In this document: one piece after another, positions 1 through 6,354 of the stretch
Layout of the letters: the number at the start of each line of letters is the position of its first letter
Position numbering within the stretch: the first letter of the stretch is position 1
Notes under the pieces: generated by a model
Database searches by the model: none
Seen by the model: only the letters and a program-made list of their open reading frames with translations
What the model was told of the DNA's origin: nothing
Assembly (NCBI GenBank): GCA_011390385.1
Contig: JAABSN010000111.1
Location: forward strand, 1 to 10,892
Length of the DNA stretch: 10,892 nt
From: Thioalkalivibrio nitratireducens
Lineage (GTDB): Bacteria > Pseudomonadota > Gammaproteobacteria > Ectothiorhodospirales > Ectothiorhodospiraceae
Direction: 5' to 3'
Made by a program: the position numbers and the translations under genes

Positions 1-57
1 GACACGGACAAAGGGTTCGGCCCGTTGTATTTTCCGTGATTTCCGTGTCCTTCCGTG
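1..57. repeat. CCGTG-rich intergenic repeat: three TTCCGTG copies plus an inverted copy
   Basis: TTCCGTG occurs at 32-38, 41-47 and 51-57, a 9-10 bp period close to one helical turn. The first nine bases, gacacggac, are roughly the reverse complement of the second copy with its flank (tttccgtgtc), so the block is also partly palindromic. It lies just downstream of the stop codon of the minus-strand HD gene. No U-tract hairpin typical of a terminator is visible. The block looks like an intergenic repeat family, but no other copy lies in this window, so that is inference. Confidence 0.45.
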
Positions 58-71
58 GATGTACTTTCACG

Positions 72-1352
72 CTAATACAGCCTGGTGTCGACTGTGGCTA
101 CGTGGTGCTCGCTGCGGTGGCCAAACATGGCTTCGGCCATCCCGGTGACCAGGGGCACCGCGTCGGCCGGCACGAAGACGTAGAAACGCCAAAGGCCCGC
201 ATAACGGATTTCGAGCGCCTCGATCTCGGCGAACGCCGCGCTCCCCGGATCATTGAGACGTCGCAGCCCGGAAGCTGTTTCGACCCAGGCGCCGGCTTCC
301 TTCATGACGGTCAGTGACGGACAATAGATAATCACATCTGCAGGAGACAGCCCGAGCCCCGCCGCAAGTTCGGCTTCGGCCCGAGCGCGTTCCCCGCGTG
401 ACTCGTGCATACGGGAAACCAGCCGCTTACGTTCCTCGAGACCCACGCTTGCCGCCGAAATCACGTACCCGCGCTTCAGCAGATCCCGGCGCTGCAGGCG
501 CCTTGCGAGCCGCGCGGCGGCAGGCGGGGCGGTACGTTCCAACCGATCGAGAAGCGTCCAGTCGTTCAGGGTCAGCAGATCGGACTCTGCAAGGATACCG
601 GCGTCGAGTGCGATCTCAACCGCCTTGGAAATCATCGCGCCCGCGACCACCTTCGTGTGGTGGTAATAAACCCGCTCGGTCAGGAAATAGCGCATCCGCA
701 GCAGCTGAATCACCTCCGAGCGGGCATCGGGCCGGTCCATGCCGTGCTTGACCATCCGCAGCGCAAGCTCATCGTCGGCTACCGCAAAATAGCGGAATAT
801 CCGGTCATCGTAATCCTGCGCGAGCCCGGTGAAGTAACTGTCCCGACGCAGATAGTCGAGCAGATCTGCGTCCAATGTGCTCGCGATCACCGACGAAGCC
901 CATGCCGGAAGCCGATTCGGCCCTGCCCCGAGCAGCCCGGCCACGGGCTCGAGTATACCCAATCGGGTCAGTGTATCTCCCAGATCGCCGTTCAGAAGTC
1001 CGGACAACCGCGTACCCTTGTCGTGGCGCGGAAACAGTCGGCGTTCATCCTCTAGGGTGTGGCCGAAGGGCACGTGGGTCGCATCGTGCAGCAGGGCACC
1101 AACACCAATCAGTTCCTCGATATCGGGCGCAATCGGGGTGCCCGACCGGCGCAGGCCCGCGACCATGCGATGTGCCACCGCGCAGGCGCCGAGCGAATGG
1201 TCAAACCGCGTATGCAGTGCGCAAGGATAGACATAATGCGCCGTCCCCAGTTGCTTGACCCCGCGCAGACGCTGAAGCGCCGGCAGGTCGAGCACCAACG
1301 ACTCCAGTGTTCCGAGCTCGATATCACCATGAATCGGGTCCCGGATCACCAA
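72..1352 (-). CDS. HD-domain phosphohydrolase, SAMHD1/YdhJ-like (COG1078 type)
   Basis: The 426-residue protein has the features of the HD superfamily branch that contains SAMHD1-like dNTP triphosphohydrolases. The N-terminus begins with an IRDPIHG motif (residues 3-9). HTRFDHSLG follows at 47-55, with H47 as the probable first metal ligand, then LLHDATHVPFGH at 87-98 with the HD doublet at H89-D90. STLDADLLDYLRRDSYFTG at 158-176 supplies the fourth ligand, D161. All four expected metal ligands are therefore present and the enzyme is probably active. Cytosolic location is expected, since no signal peptide or membrane segment is seen. Substrate is unproven: dNTPs are the family default, but other phosphomonoesters or nucleotides are possible. 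The start is TTG, supported by AGGAGGA eight bases upstream; a GTG follows directly and could serve instead. A tiny ORF upstream overlaps the start by 7 nt, suggesting translational coupling. The gene is the last of a possible run that begins with the sulfotransferase. Confidence 0.85.
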   Translation of the reverse strand: MVIRDPIHGDIELGTLESLVLDLPALQRLRGVKQLGTAHYVYPCALHTRFDHSLGACAVAHRMVAGLRRSGTPIAPDIEELIGVGALLHDATHVPFGHTLEDERRLFPRHDKGTRLSGLLNGDLGDTLTRLGILEPVAGLLGAGPNRLPAWASSVIASTLDADLLDYLRRDSYFTGLAQDYDDRIFRYFAVADDELALRMVKHGMDRPDARSEVIQLLRMRYFLTERVYYHHTKVVAGAMISKAVEIALDAGILAESDLLTLNDWTLLDRLERTAPPAAARLARRLQRRDLLKRGYVISAASVGLEERKRLVSRMHESRGERARAEAELAAGLGLSPADVIIYCPSLTVMKEAGAWVETASGLRRLNDPGSAAFAEIEALEIRYAGLWRFYVFVPADAVPLVTGMAEAMFGHRSEHHVATVDTRLY

Positions 1353-1543
1353 GGGAAACTTCCTCCTGCGAAGCGCTCGGTCGGGCAGTTCCGACGGCGG
1401 TCTTCAAGTTCACCCATCGCGATCTGTTTCACCGCAGCATCGTGCTTGCGGGCCGCGCACCACTCAACGGGCGTGAGCACCAGGCTCGGGCCCATTCGCC
1501 CGTTGGATCCCGACCCGAACGGTCCGCAGGCCGGTCCCATCAT
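1346..1543 (-). CDS. Hypothetical 65-residue ORF overlapping the start of the HD gene
   Basis: The frame starts ATG-ATG at 1543, overlapping the stop of the preceding 36-residue ORF in an ATGA arrangement. It ends at TGA 1348-1346, inside the start region of the HD gene (7 nt overlap). The predicted protein is glycine-rich at the N-terminus (MMGPACGPFGSGSNG) and charged, probably helical, in the second half (TPVEWCAARKHDAAVKQIAM). It has no signal peptide, membrane segment or family I recognise. A GTG 15 bases upstream would give a 70-residue form. There is no good Shine-Dalgarno, so expression would depend on coupling to the ORF before it. It may instead be a chance open frame or a leader that couples translation to the HD gene. 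Confidence 0.3.
   Translation of the reverse strand: MMGPACGPFGSGSNGRMGPSLVLTPVEWCAARKHDAAVKQIAMGELEDRRRNCPTERFAGGSFPW
1361..1367 (-). promoter_or_regulatory. Shine-Dalgarno AGGAGGA that fixes the TTG start of the HD gene
   Basis: On the minus strand AGGAGGA lies eight bases before TTG (1352-1350) and eleven before the following GTG. The spacing favours TTG. No ATG near the family's conserved N-terminus is available. Confidence 0.6.
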
Positions 1544-1650
1544 CCACGTGTCCGGCACTTGGTGTGGTCGCGCAAGATGCGCAAGGCAGCGTCACGCCGT
1601 TTTCGACGCCAAAGGTGCCACGGCACTTGCAAATCTCGGGTGACCTTCAT
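1540..1650 (-). CDS. Hypothetical 36-residue basic ORF in an overlapping chain
   Basis: This small frame runs MKVTRDLQVPWHLWRRKRRD and on to a TGA that overlaps the next ATG by the ATGA pattern. Its own ATG overlaps the stop of the 31-residue ORF before it in the same way. An AGAGAGG lies about seven bases before the ATG, a plausible Shine-Dalgarno. The product would be strongly basic with a tryptophan-containing patch. It resembles no family I know. The mutual overlaps are the only positive evidence beyond the ribosome-binding site, so it could be fortuitous. Confidence 0.2.
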   Translation of the reverse strand: MKVTRDLQVPWHLWRRKRRDAALRILRDHTKCRTRG

Positions 1651-1742
1651 CGCACGGCCTCTCTGAGCGTCTTGGTACGCTGCGTGAAACATCGGACCAG
1701 TGCAAGCAGCGCTTCCAGCGTGGCCTGCCGCACGACTGGCAT
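1647..1742 (-). CDS. Hypothetical 31-residue ORF following the sulfotransferase
   Basis: The frame starts 24 bases after the sulfotransferase stop codon and reads MPVVRQATLEALLALVRCFT and on to a TGA overlapping the next ATG by the ATGA pattern. The sequence could form one amphipathic helix (ATLEALLALVRCF). A GGAAGA purine run sits almost on top of the ATG, too close for a normal ribosome-binding site. No family is recognised. It is listed because it begins the chain of small overlapping frames that links the sulfotransferase to the HD gene. Confidence 0.17.
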   Translation of the reverse strand: MPVVRQATLEALLALVRCFTQRTKTLREAVR

Positions 1743-1766
1743 TCTTCCATTAGCCGCTTACCACGC

Positions 1767-2543
1767 TCAATAGTTCGTCAATCGCCTTATCATCGGTGTT
1801 GCGCCAACCAGCGCGAGAAGGATGGAAAGGCCCTGGCCGATACGTGAGGCCGTTGCAGCCCAGCGCGGGTTGGTGAAACGCGCGCAGGTCGAGTCCCCGG
1901 TGAACTGCCGCTGCGAAGCCGATCTCGGCTCGACCGAAGAATCGACCCCAAGCCCGCGCAGTAAGGGCGCCAGCCCTCCAGGTACCAAGAGATCCTCATA
2001 GTGGACACGCAGGCAATCCGGCCGCCATCCGAGTACAAGTTGCTCCCAAGCCTGTTGATGCACCAGGAAGACTACATAACGCCAGAATGCAAAGGGCACC
2101 CTCTTCAAGGAATGGCGTTCGCCGGCGTGGTCGGTACGCGTCCATTGACCCGTCGCGTTTGCCAATTGATAAGAGCCCCATTGGGCCAGCTTGTCACGGC
2201 GCCGCAGCAGGATGATCCGTTCCTTCCTGTCATTGAGAACATGCTCGAGCACCGTCGGGGAATGGCGAAAATGAAGCTTGAAGCCGACAAGCCGGGCGCC
2301 CGAACAGACCCTCGTCCGTGCGCGGACGTCGGCAAGATAGGCCAACGGATCTGTTTCCGATGACCGGTCGAAAGGCTCGACACCATACTTACTGCCCGTA
2401 AAATGGGAGTTGAACAGTTCGTGATGGCAGGCCAGCTCTGGATGTTGATCCAGACGATCACAGAGGAAGCCAGAGCCAGTGCGGGCATCGCAAATCACCA
2501 GGAACCCGCCTTCAATGGCCGAAAACTGTTCCGGACTGGGCAT
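1767..2543 (-). CDS. Stf0/NodH-like PAPS-dependent sulfotransferase
   Basis: The 258-residue product resembles the Stf0/LPS-sulfotransferase family, which transfers sulfate from 3'-phosphoadenosine-5'-phosphosulfate to a sugar hydroxyl or other small acceptor. The 5'-phosphosulfate loop is RTGSGFLCDRL (residues 21-31), where most relatives have RSGS or RSGT. The 3'-phosphate-binding segment is RRRDKLAQWGSYQLA (114-128), with the characteristic DKLAQ and serine. VGFKLHF (86-92) and HYEDL (181-185) are further family landmarks. Length is near the roughly 270 residues of mycobacterial Stf0. No signal peptide is seen, so a cytosolic enzyme is expected; its acceptor cannot be deduced. ATG 2543 places 20 residues before the PAPS loop, as usual. 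The frame is open further to 2681, with a GTG at 2570 preceded by GGGAGG eleven bases away, so the true start is uncertain. By eye the gene is less GC-biased than the opg genes, which may hint at transfer. Confidence 0.8.
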   Translation of the reverse strand: MPSPEQFSAIEGGFLVICDARTGSGFLCDRLDQHPELACHHELFNSHFTGSKYGVEPFDRSSETDPLAYLADVRARTRVCSGARLVGFKLHFRHSPTVLEHVLNDRKERIILLRRRDKLAQWGSYQLANATGQWTRTDHAGERHSLKRVPFAFWRYVVFLVHQQAWEQLVLGWRPDCLRVHYEDLLVPGGLAPLLRGLGVDSSVEPRSASQRQFTGDSTCARFTNPRWAATASRIGQGLSILLALVGATPMIRRLTNY

Positions 2544-2671
2544 CAGAGGATCACCGGCGGGGTATCCGTGCACTTCGCCTTGTGCCTCCCGGCAACCTTC
2601 AGAGTGGACCTTCACGCTCAACCCACACAAACCGGAGGACGTCGCCAAGTGTTGCCCCAACGCCATTCCGC

Positions 2672-2942
2672 ATGGCATCAATCATGAGCCGGCGGCGCTC
2701 CCACAACGGAAACTGGATTCGAGAGCGCATTAACCAATGCGAACTCGATACCTTGCCAGAGTCGCTGCGTCGTGTGGGACGGCGTAGGGTATCCAATCCG
2801 CATCGAGGTCGACGAGGCGGGGTGCAACAGTTGCCAACGATGGCGTGCGCCAGAGCACCCCGCACCTGAACATGGCGAACGTGTCTGCGTTACCTGTCAC
2901 ACATCCCCTTCACCTTTGACCGGACAAGAAAAGGCCGCCTGA
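2672..2942 (+). pseudogene. Cysteine-rich, zinc-ribbon-like small protein, apparently frameshifted
   Basis: Translating the plus strand by hand gives a frame open from 2688 to the TGA at 2940-2942. It contains CVVWDGVGYPIRIEVDEAG, then CNSCQRW, then ERVCVTCHTSP. Six cysteines (PCQSRC, CNSC, CVTC) within about fifty residues, with protein-like spacing between two CxxC pairs, suggest a zinc ribbon; CVTCH also fits a haem-c motif but no signal peptide is seen. No ATG, GTG or TTG precedes the first cysteine in this frame. The neighbouring frame starts at ATG 2672 (or 2684) and would supply MSRRRSHNGNWIRERINQCE up to about 2765 if one base were skipped. I therefore call it a possibly broken gene. 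A short GTG start at 2772 is the alternative. I know no named family. The stop codon falls inside the terminator hairpin of the convergent tRNA gene. This may be a chance frame. Confidence 0.3.
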
Positions 2943-2960
2943 GCATGCTCCTCGGCGGCC
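2926..2960 (-). terminator. Rho-independent terminator of the tRNA-Val gene
   Basis: On the minus strand a perfect 7 bp stem GGCCGCC/GGCGGCC (2960-2954 and 2939-2933) is followed by TTTTCTT (2932-2926). The loop contains a further palindrome, GAGCATGCTC (2941-2950), which can extend or branch the hairpin. It begins 16 bases after the tRNA CCA end, so the tRNA is probably a single-gene transcript. Confidence 0.88.
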
Positions 2961-2976
2961 ATCCTTCCGTGCTTTC

Positions 2977-3051
2977 TGGTGGGCGGTACTGGGATCGAAC
3001 CAGTGGCCCCTGCCGTGTGAAGGCAGTGCTCTACCGCTGAGCTAACCGCCC
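2977..3051 (-). tRNA. tRNA-Val, anticodon CAC
   Basis: The minus strand gives a 75-nt cloverleaf starting GGGCGGTTAGCTCAGCGG and ending in CCCACCA. The acceptor stem GGGCGGT pairs with ACCGCCC, followed by discriminator A and an encoded CCA. The D arm contains the standard AGCTCAGCGGTAGAGC. The anticodon arm is CTGCC-TTCACAC-GGCAG, so positions 34-36 are CAC, which reads the valine codon GUG. The T loop is GGTTCGATCC with a matching stem. The gene has its own promoter on one side and a strong terminator on the other. Confidence 0.97.
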
Positions 3052-3063
3052 GAGTGGGGCCAA

Positions 3064-3092
3064 AGATTAAGCCCGGAAGGGGTCCCGGTCAA
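3064..3092 (-). promoter_or_regulatory. Sigma-70 promoter of tRNA-Val
   Basis: On the minus strand, -35 TTGACC (3092-3087) and -10 TAATCT (3069-3064) are separated by exactly 17 bases. The -10 ends 12 bases before the mature 5' end of the tRNA. The intervening segment is GC-rich (GGCCCC), resembling the discriminator of stringently controlled stable-RNA promoters; that regulatory reading is inference. Confidence 0.75.
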
Positions 3093-3127
3093 GCCGGTCT
3101 TCGCAATGCCGTGGTAACCCTGTGCGC

Positions 3128-3145
3128 TGCCCCCATCTGGGGGCA
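3128..3145. other. Perfect 7 bp hairpin in the tRNA-cybB intergenic region
   Basis: TGCCCCC and GGGGGCA flank the tetraloop ATCT. No T-tract follows on either strand, so it is not a canonical terminator. The rest of the gap from 3093 to 3420 has no gene I can support. It holds a GCATCGGA direct repeat flanking an AAGCTT palindrome near 3150-3175, and a TTGAG-TC-CTCAA palindrome around 3276. No convincing promoter for the cytochrome gene stands out. Confidence 0.4.
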
Positions 3146-3430
3146 TTGCATCGGAACAAGCTTGCTCGCATCGGATTCAGCGCAGGTGCCGTAAACACCG
3201 GAACGTGATCAGATCGGATATTCCGCAGGAGTCGCACTGGAAAAGTCCGCTCACACATGGCGCGCCGCCGAAGATTGAGTCCTCAACAGGAACGCGCCGC
3301 GGACGCGAACTGGGCGTTCTCTGGAGCTTTCGCGATGATCAGCTGCTGAAATGGCAGGGAACCGTTGTGCCGCCCGCTTTCTCAAAGCAGGAGTCAACAA
3401 AACCGGGTCGCCAAACCCAAGGGAGAAACC

Positions 3431-4021
3431 ATGAGCAATGCCGCAGCAGCCGAAAGCCTTACGCCACCACGCTATACCTTCGTTCAGCGCCTGCTGCACT
3501 GGCTGATCGTCGCGCTCGTCGTCCTCGCCCTGGTCGCGGGCGGAACCATCGGGTACTTCGGCTTTGAGGGATTACGCGACGCGTTCGGGCCGGCCGGCAC
3601 CGACTTCGTGTACACCACGCACAAGACCCTGGGCATACTGATTCTCGGCTTCATGGTATTGCGGATCCTGGCCCGAATCGGCTTCGGCAAACCCGGGTAC
3701 GCACAACCCCTGCCGCCACCACAGCGGATCGCCAGCCAGATCGTGCATGCGCTGTTCTACGTCCTGCTCCTGGCCATGCCCATACTGGGCTGGCTGGCCA
3801 CTGCTTCCGGTGGTTTTCCAGTGCACCTGTTTCACATCGAACTGCCCGGACTGATCGGCCGCAACAAGGAACTCTCCGAAGCCCTTTTCCTGTGGCACCG
3901 GTATGTGGCGTATGCGCTCGTGGGGCTGATCGTACTCCATGTCGCTGGGGCTCTTTATCACTGGCGGATACGCCGCGACGAGGTCATGCAACGGATGAGC
4001 CTCTTCCACCAAAGATCATGA
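3431..4021 (+). CDS. cybB: Cytochrome b561 (CybB-type, di-haem inner-membrane electron carrier)
   Basis: The 196-residue protein fits the bacterial cytochrome b561 family, a four-helix membrane protein with two b-type haems that shuttles electrons between quinols and oxidants such as superoxide. Four hydrophobic stretches are visible at about residues 21-45, 62-84, 103-125 and 153-176. Histidines in family positions are H23 (LLHW, in helix 1), H64 (THKTLG), H106 in helix 3, and H156 plus H170 in helix 4 (LWHRYVAYALVGLIVLHVAG). The C-terminal LHVAGALYHW is the usual family signature. The start ATG 3431 is preceded by GGGAGA, and the conserved RYTFVQRLLHW follows soon after, so the upstream open frame to 3365 is not needed. 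The gene stands alone and converges with opgH. The partner dehydrogenase or reductant is unknown. The symbol reflects family membership; other b561 paralogues exist. Confidence 0.87.
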   Translation: MSNAAAAESLTPPRYTFVQRLLHWLIVALVVLALVAGGTIGYFGFEGLRDAFGPAGTDFVYTTHKTLGILILGFMVLRILARIGFGKPGYAQPLPPPQRIASQIVHALFYVLLLAMPILGWLATASGGFPVHLFHIELPGLIGRNKELSEALFLWHRYVAYALVGLIVLHVAGALYHWRIRRDEVMQRMSLFHQRS

Positions 4022-4045
4022 CCCCGATCCATCTCCGGTGATGAG

Positions 4046-4158
4046 AGGCGTAGGGTGTCAATGAACGCAGCGAATTGCCACCGTTCTCGGCCTGGGACCC
4101 TCGAGTCAGGGTCTGCGTGGCATCGGTGCGGTTCGGCTGCGCCTCACGGCACCCTACG
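4046..4158. repeat. Imperfect palindromic intergenic element, copy 1
   Basis: The element starts aggcgtagggtg and ends caccctacg, which are inverted relative to each other. A second hairpin is nested near the left end: GGTGTCAAT (4054-4062) against ATTGCCACC (4074-4082), with one mismatch. The left 33 bases (4046-4078) are identical to the left end of copy 2. The right ends also match (cggctgcgcctcacgg against tggcttcgcctcacgg), while the middle differs. No coding frame is credible. Size, palindromic ends and placement between convergent genes resemble REP or MITE-type elements. Confidence 0.75.
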
Positions 4159-4212
4159 GGCTGCACTTTTGCGCTAACGGCCATGGCACCAGCGGCCACG
4201 CCTGGTCATGAA

Positions 4213-4324
4213 AGGCGTAGGGTGTCAATGAACGCAGCGAATTGCACCGTTCGAGGACCGGGAGGCTGGAGCCAGTGCCGGCGTCGTTCCGTTGCGGTTT
4301 GGCTTCGCCTCACGGCAGCCTACG
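4213..4324. repeat. Imperfect palindromic intergenic element, copy 2
   Basis: This is the same element as the copy 55 bases to the left, in the same orientation: 33 identical bases at the left end (4213-4245) and a conserved right end (gcctcacggcagcctacg). The nested stem differs by one base from copy 1, so it reads GGTG-T-CAAT against ATTG-CACC with a bulge. Outer bases gaaaggcgtag and ctacgcagcttctttc prolong the inverted ends. Together the copies fill the gap 4022-4380 between cybB and opgH and could fold at the 3' ends of both transcripts. Confidence 0.75.
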
Positions 4325-4380
4325 CAGCTTCTTTCACGCCAGCCGTGATTGGACCACGCGATCGGTAATGGCGCGGGAAA

Positions 4381-6354
4381 TCAGTTGCCGCCTGCAGCCT
4401 TTCGGACTTCCGCGCCAGACCAATCGGGTTGCGGCAACGGCTTCGGCCGCCGAAGCCACGTCACACGGCGTCGCGGGGCAGCCTCCCCCCGATGTCCGCC
4501 CGGAAGGAAATGCGCAACCGACTCAAGTCCGCTGAGCATTTGCAACACCGGGTCCGGAGCGACCTCTGACGGTGCCAGCAGCAGCCCCCGGCGGCGCATC
4601 CAGGCACCGGCACGCTGGCTGCTGGTCCAGCGAACCAGGGCCGGGGCCAGCACCAAGCTGACCAGTACCGGCATCAGCCACCAGAAGAATCCAGGCGCGA
4701 ACAATGCGAGGAGCAGGCTCCAGAATCCGGCGACCAGAACGAAGAGGCCGGTACGGCGCCAGGCTTCGCTCCAGGCGATCACCCTGCCCTCGCGCGGCTG
4801 CACAGTCCAGATCACGTTGCTCCCCGTCGCCACGGCGAGCACGAACAGGCTGTGAAACGCCATCATCAGCGGCGCGATCAATACCGAGAACAGCGTCTCG
4901 ATCAAGCCGCTCGCGACGAGCCGAAACGCGCCGCCGAAGGCCCGCGGCCGGCTGAACATCGCCAGACCGATACCCAGCATCCTGGGCAGCAGAAGCATGA
5001 CCAGCGTCACCGCGAGGAGCGCATAGGCCATCGGCGAGCGCAAAGACGCGGGAACAGCCAGTATCTGGCCACCGGTATCCGGTCCGCCGGAAGCAACGAT
5101 TGCAGCACCCGTCCCCGCAGCCAGCATCAGCAGCCAGAACAGGGATGCCAGGTAAGCCGCCGCGCCAAGAAGGAGGTGCAGGCGGCTGACTCCGTGAAGT
5201 CCGGGCATGCCGAGCAGCCGCAGGTGCTGCAGGTTGCCCTGCGTCCAACGGCGATCACGCTTCGCATAGTCGATCAGGTTCCCGGGCAGATCCTCGTAGC
5301 TTCCTCCCAACTGTGGTAGCAGCCACACGTCCCAACCGCCCCGGCGGAGCAGTGCCGCTTCGACGAAATCATGGCTCAGGATCTCGCCTCCGAGTGGCGG
5401 CTTTCCCGGCAGGATCGGCAAGTCGCAGTGCTGCATGAAGGGCCGGATCCGGATGATCGCATTATGCCCCCAGTAGTTTCCGGCATCGCCCTGCCAGAAA
5501 CTCTGACCCGTCGCCAGCATCGGCCCATGCACGGCGTTGGCGAATTGCTGCAAACGCCCGAAAAGCGATTCCTGGCGCACCGGCAGCGGGACGGTCTGAA
5601 TCAGACCGGCGTTGGGATTGTGCTCCATCAGCCGTACGAGTTCGACCAGGATCGCGCCTTCCATCACGCTGTCGGCGTCCAGTACCACCATGTATTCATA
5701 GCGGGAGCCCCAACGCCGGCAAAAATCGGCGATGTTTCCGGCCTTGCGTCCGGAATTCGTCCGCCGTCGCCGGTAGTGGGTACGAACCGGCGCAGGTATT
5801 CGTGCCTGCAGTTCCCGAACCGCTTGTTCCTCGCGCGGGATGACTGCGGGGTCGTTGCTGTCGCTCAGCAGGAAGAGATCGAACGCAGTACCCTGACCGG
5901 TCCCCAGCAGGGACGCGCAGGTCGCCTCGATGCCATTCGCCAACCGGAGCGGATCCTCGTTGAAAATTGGCACGACAATCGCCGTGCTGCGCGCCCGCAA
6001 CGGGACTGATGGCATGATCGCACCAGGTCGCCGTGGCCGCCGCAGTGACAAGGGGTCGAGACGAAGGGCCTGCAGCACGAACCCCGCGACTGCGGTCCAG
6101 AACGACACTGCGATCCAGGTGAACGTGACCAGAAACAGTAACAGGATGGCCCACTGCGGCGGTCCCATACCCGCAGCCTTGAGCACCAGCGCCATCATCA
6201 CCGCGCCGGGAACGACTGTTCCCGCGACCAGGCCCAGGAAGAGCCCACGGCGCATCCCGGGCAATGGTGCCCGCAGGAATCCCTCCCACACCGGCACGGC
6301 ACCGGAAACCTTCCGTTCAGTGAATGTCTCAAAGGTCATCGGGGTACCAGACAT
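4381..6354 (-). CDS. opgH: Glucans biosynthesis glucosyltransferase H (OpgH/MdoH), short form
   Basis: OpgH is the inner-membrane GT2 glucosyltransferase that polymerises UDP-glucose into the beta-1,2-glucan backbone of osmoregulated periplasmic glucans and passes it to the periplasm. The GT2 core is intact: PIFNED (129-134), SDSND (164-168), the UDP-binding LDADS (225-229), SHD (327-329) as the probable catalytic-base region, and RxxRW at 366-370. Family landmarks include GRKAGNIADFCRRW (202-215), PVRQESLFGRLQQFA (258-272) and GGSYEDLPGN (350-359). Hydrophobic helices lie near 36-60 and 67-96 before the core, with several after about 395. At 657 residues it is much shorter than E. coli OpgH (847). 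The first helix starts near residue 36, so most of the long cytoplasmic N-terminal region is absent. ATG 6354 overlaps opgG by 26 nt; a second ATG at 6339 would overlap by 11 nt. Either start implies coupling to opgG. No strong Shine-Dalgarno is seen. Confidence 0.95.
   Translation of the reverse strand: MSGTPMTFETFTERKVSGAVPVWEGFLRAPLPGMRRGLFLGLVAGTVVPGAVMMALVLKAAGMGPPQWAILLLFLVTFTWIAVSFWTAVAGFVLQALRLDPLSLRRPRRPGAIMPSVPLRARSTAIVVPIFNEDPLRLANGIEATCASLLGTGQGTAFDLFLLSDSNDPAVIPREEQAVRELQARIPAPVRTHYRRRRTNSGRKAGNIADFCRRWGSRYEYMVVLDADSVMEGAILVELVRLMEHNPNAGLIQTVPLPVRQESLFGRLQQFANAVHGPMLATGQSFWQGDAGNYWGHNAIIRIRPFMQHCDLPILPGKPPLGGEILSHDFVEAALLRRGGWDVWLLPQLGGSYEDLPGNLIDYAKRDRRWTQGNLQHLRLLGMPGLHGVSRLHLLLGAAAYLASLFWLLMLAAGTGAAIVASGGPDTGGQILAVPASLRSPMAYALLAVTLVMLLLPRMLGIGLAMFSRPRAFGGAFRLVASGLIETLFSVLIAPLMMAFHSLFVLAVATGSNVIWTVQPREGRVIAWSEAWRRTGLFVLVAGFWSLLLALFAPGFFWWLMPVLVSLVLAPALVRWTSSQRAGAWMRRRGLLLAPSEVAPDPVLQMLSGLESVAHFLPGGHRGEAAPRRRVTWLRRPKPLPQPDWSGAEVRKAAGGN

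Noticed and set aside
2544..2681. N-terminal extension of the sulfotransferase to ATG 2681
   Set aside because: The added residues do not resemble the family, in which the PAPS loop lies near the N-terminus. A GTG start at 2570 remains possible and is noted in the gene entry.
2544..3051. tRNA-Val as an integration site for an island carrying the sulfotransferase
   Set aside because: No second copy of the tRNA 3' end is visible elsewhere in the window, no integrase is present, and the native terminator still directly follows the tRNA.
3128..3145. Rho-independent terminator in the tRNA-cybB gap
   Set aside because: The stem is perfect but no T-tract follows on either strand and no gene ends nearby.
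3205..3567. Plus-strand 120-codon frame upstream of and overlapping cytochrome b561
   Set aside because: It overlaps the start of a well-supported gene in another frame and has no recognisable features.
4075..4368. Plus-strand 97-codon frame across the palindromic repeats
   Set aside because: The frame is made mostly of the repeat copies and shows no protein-like character.
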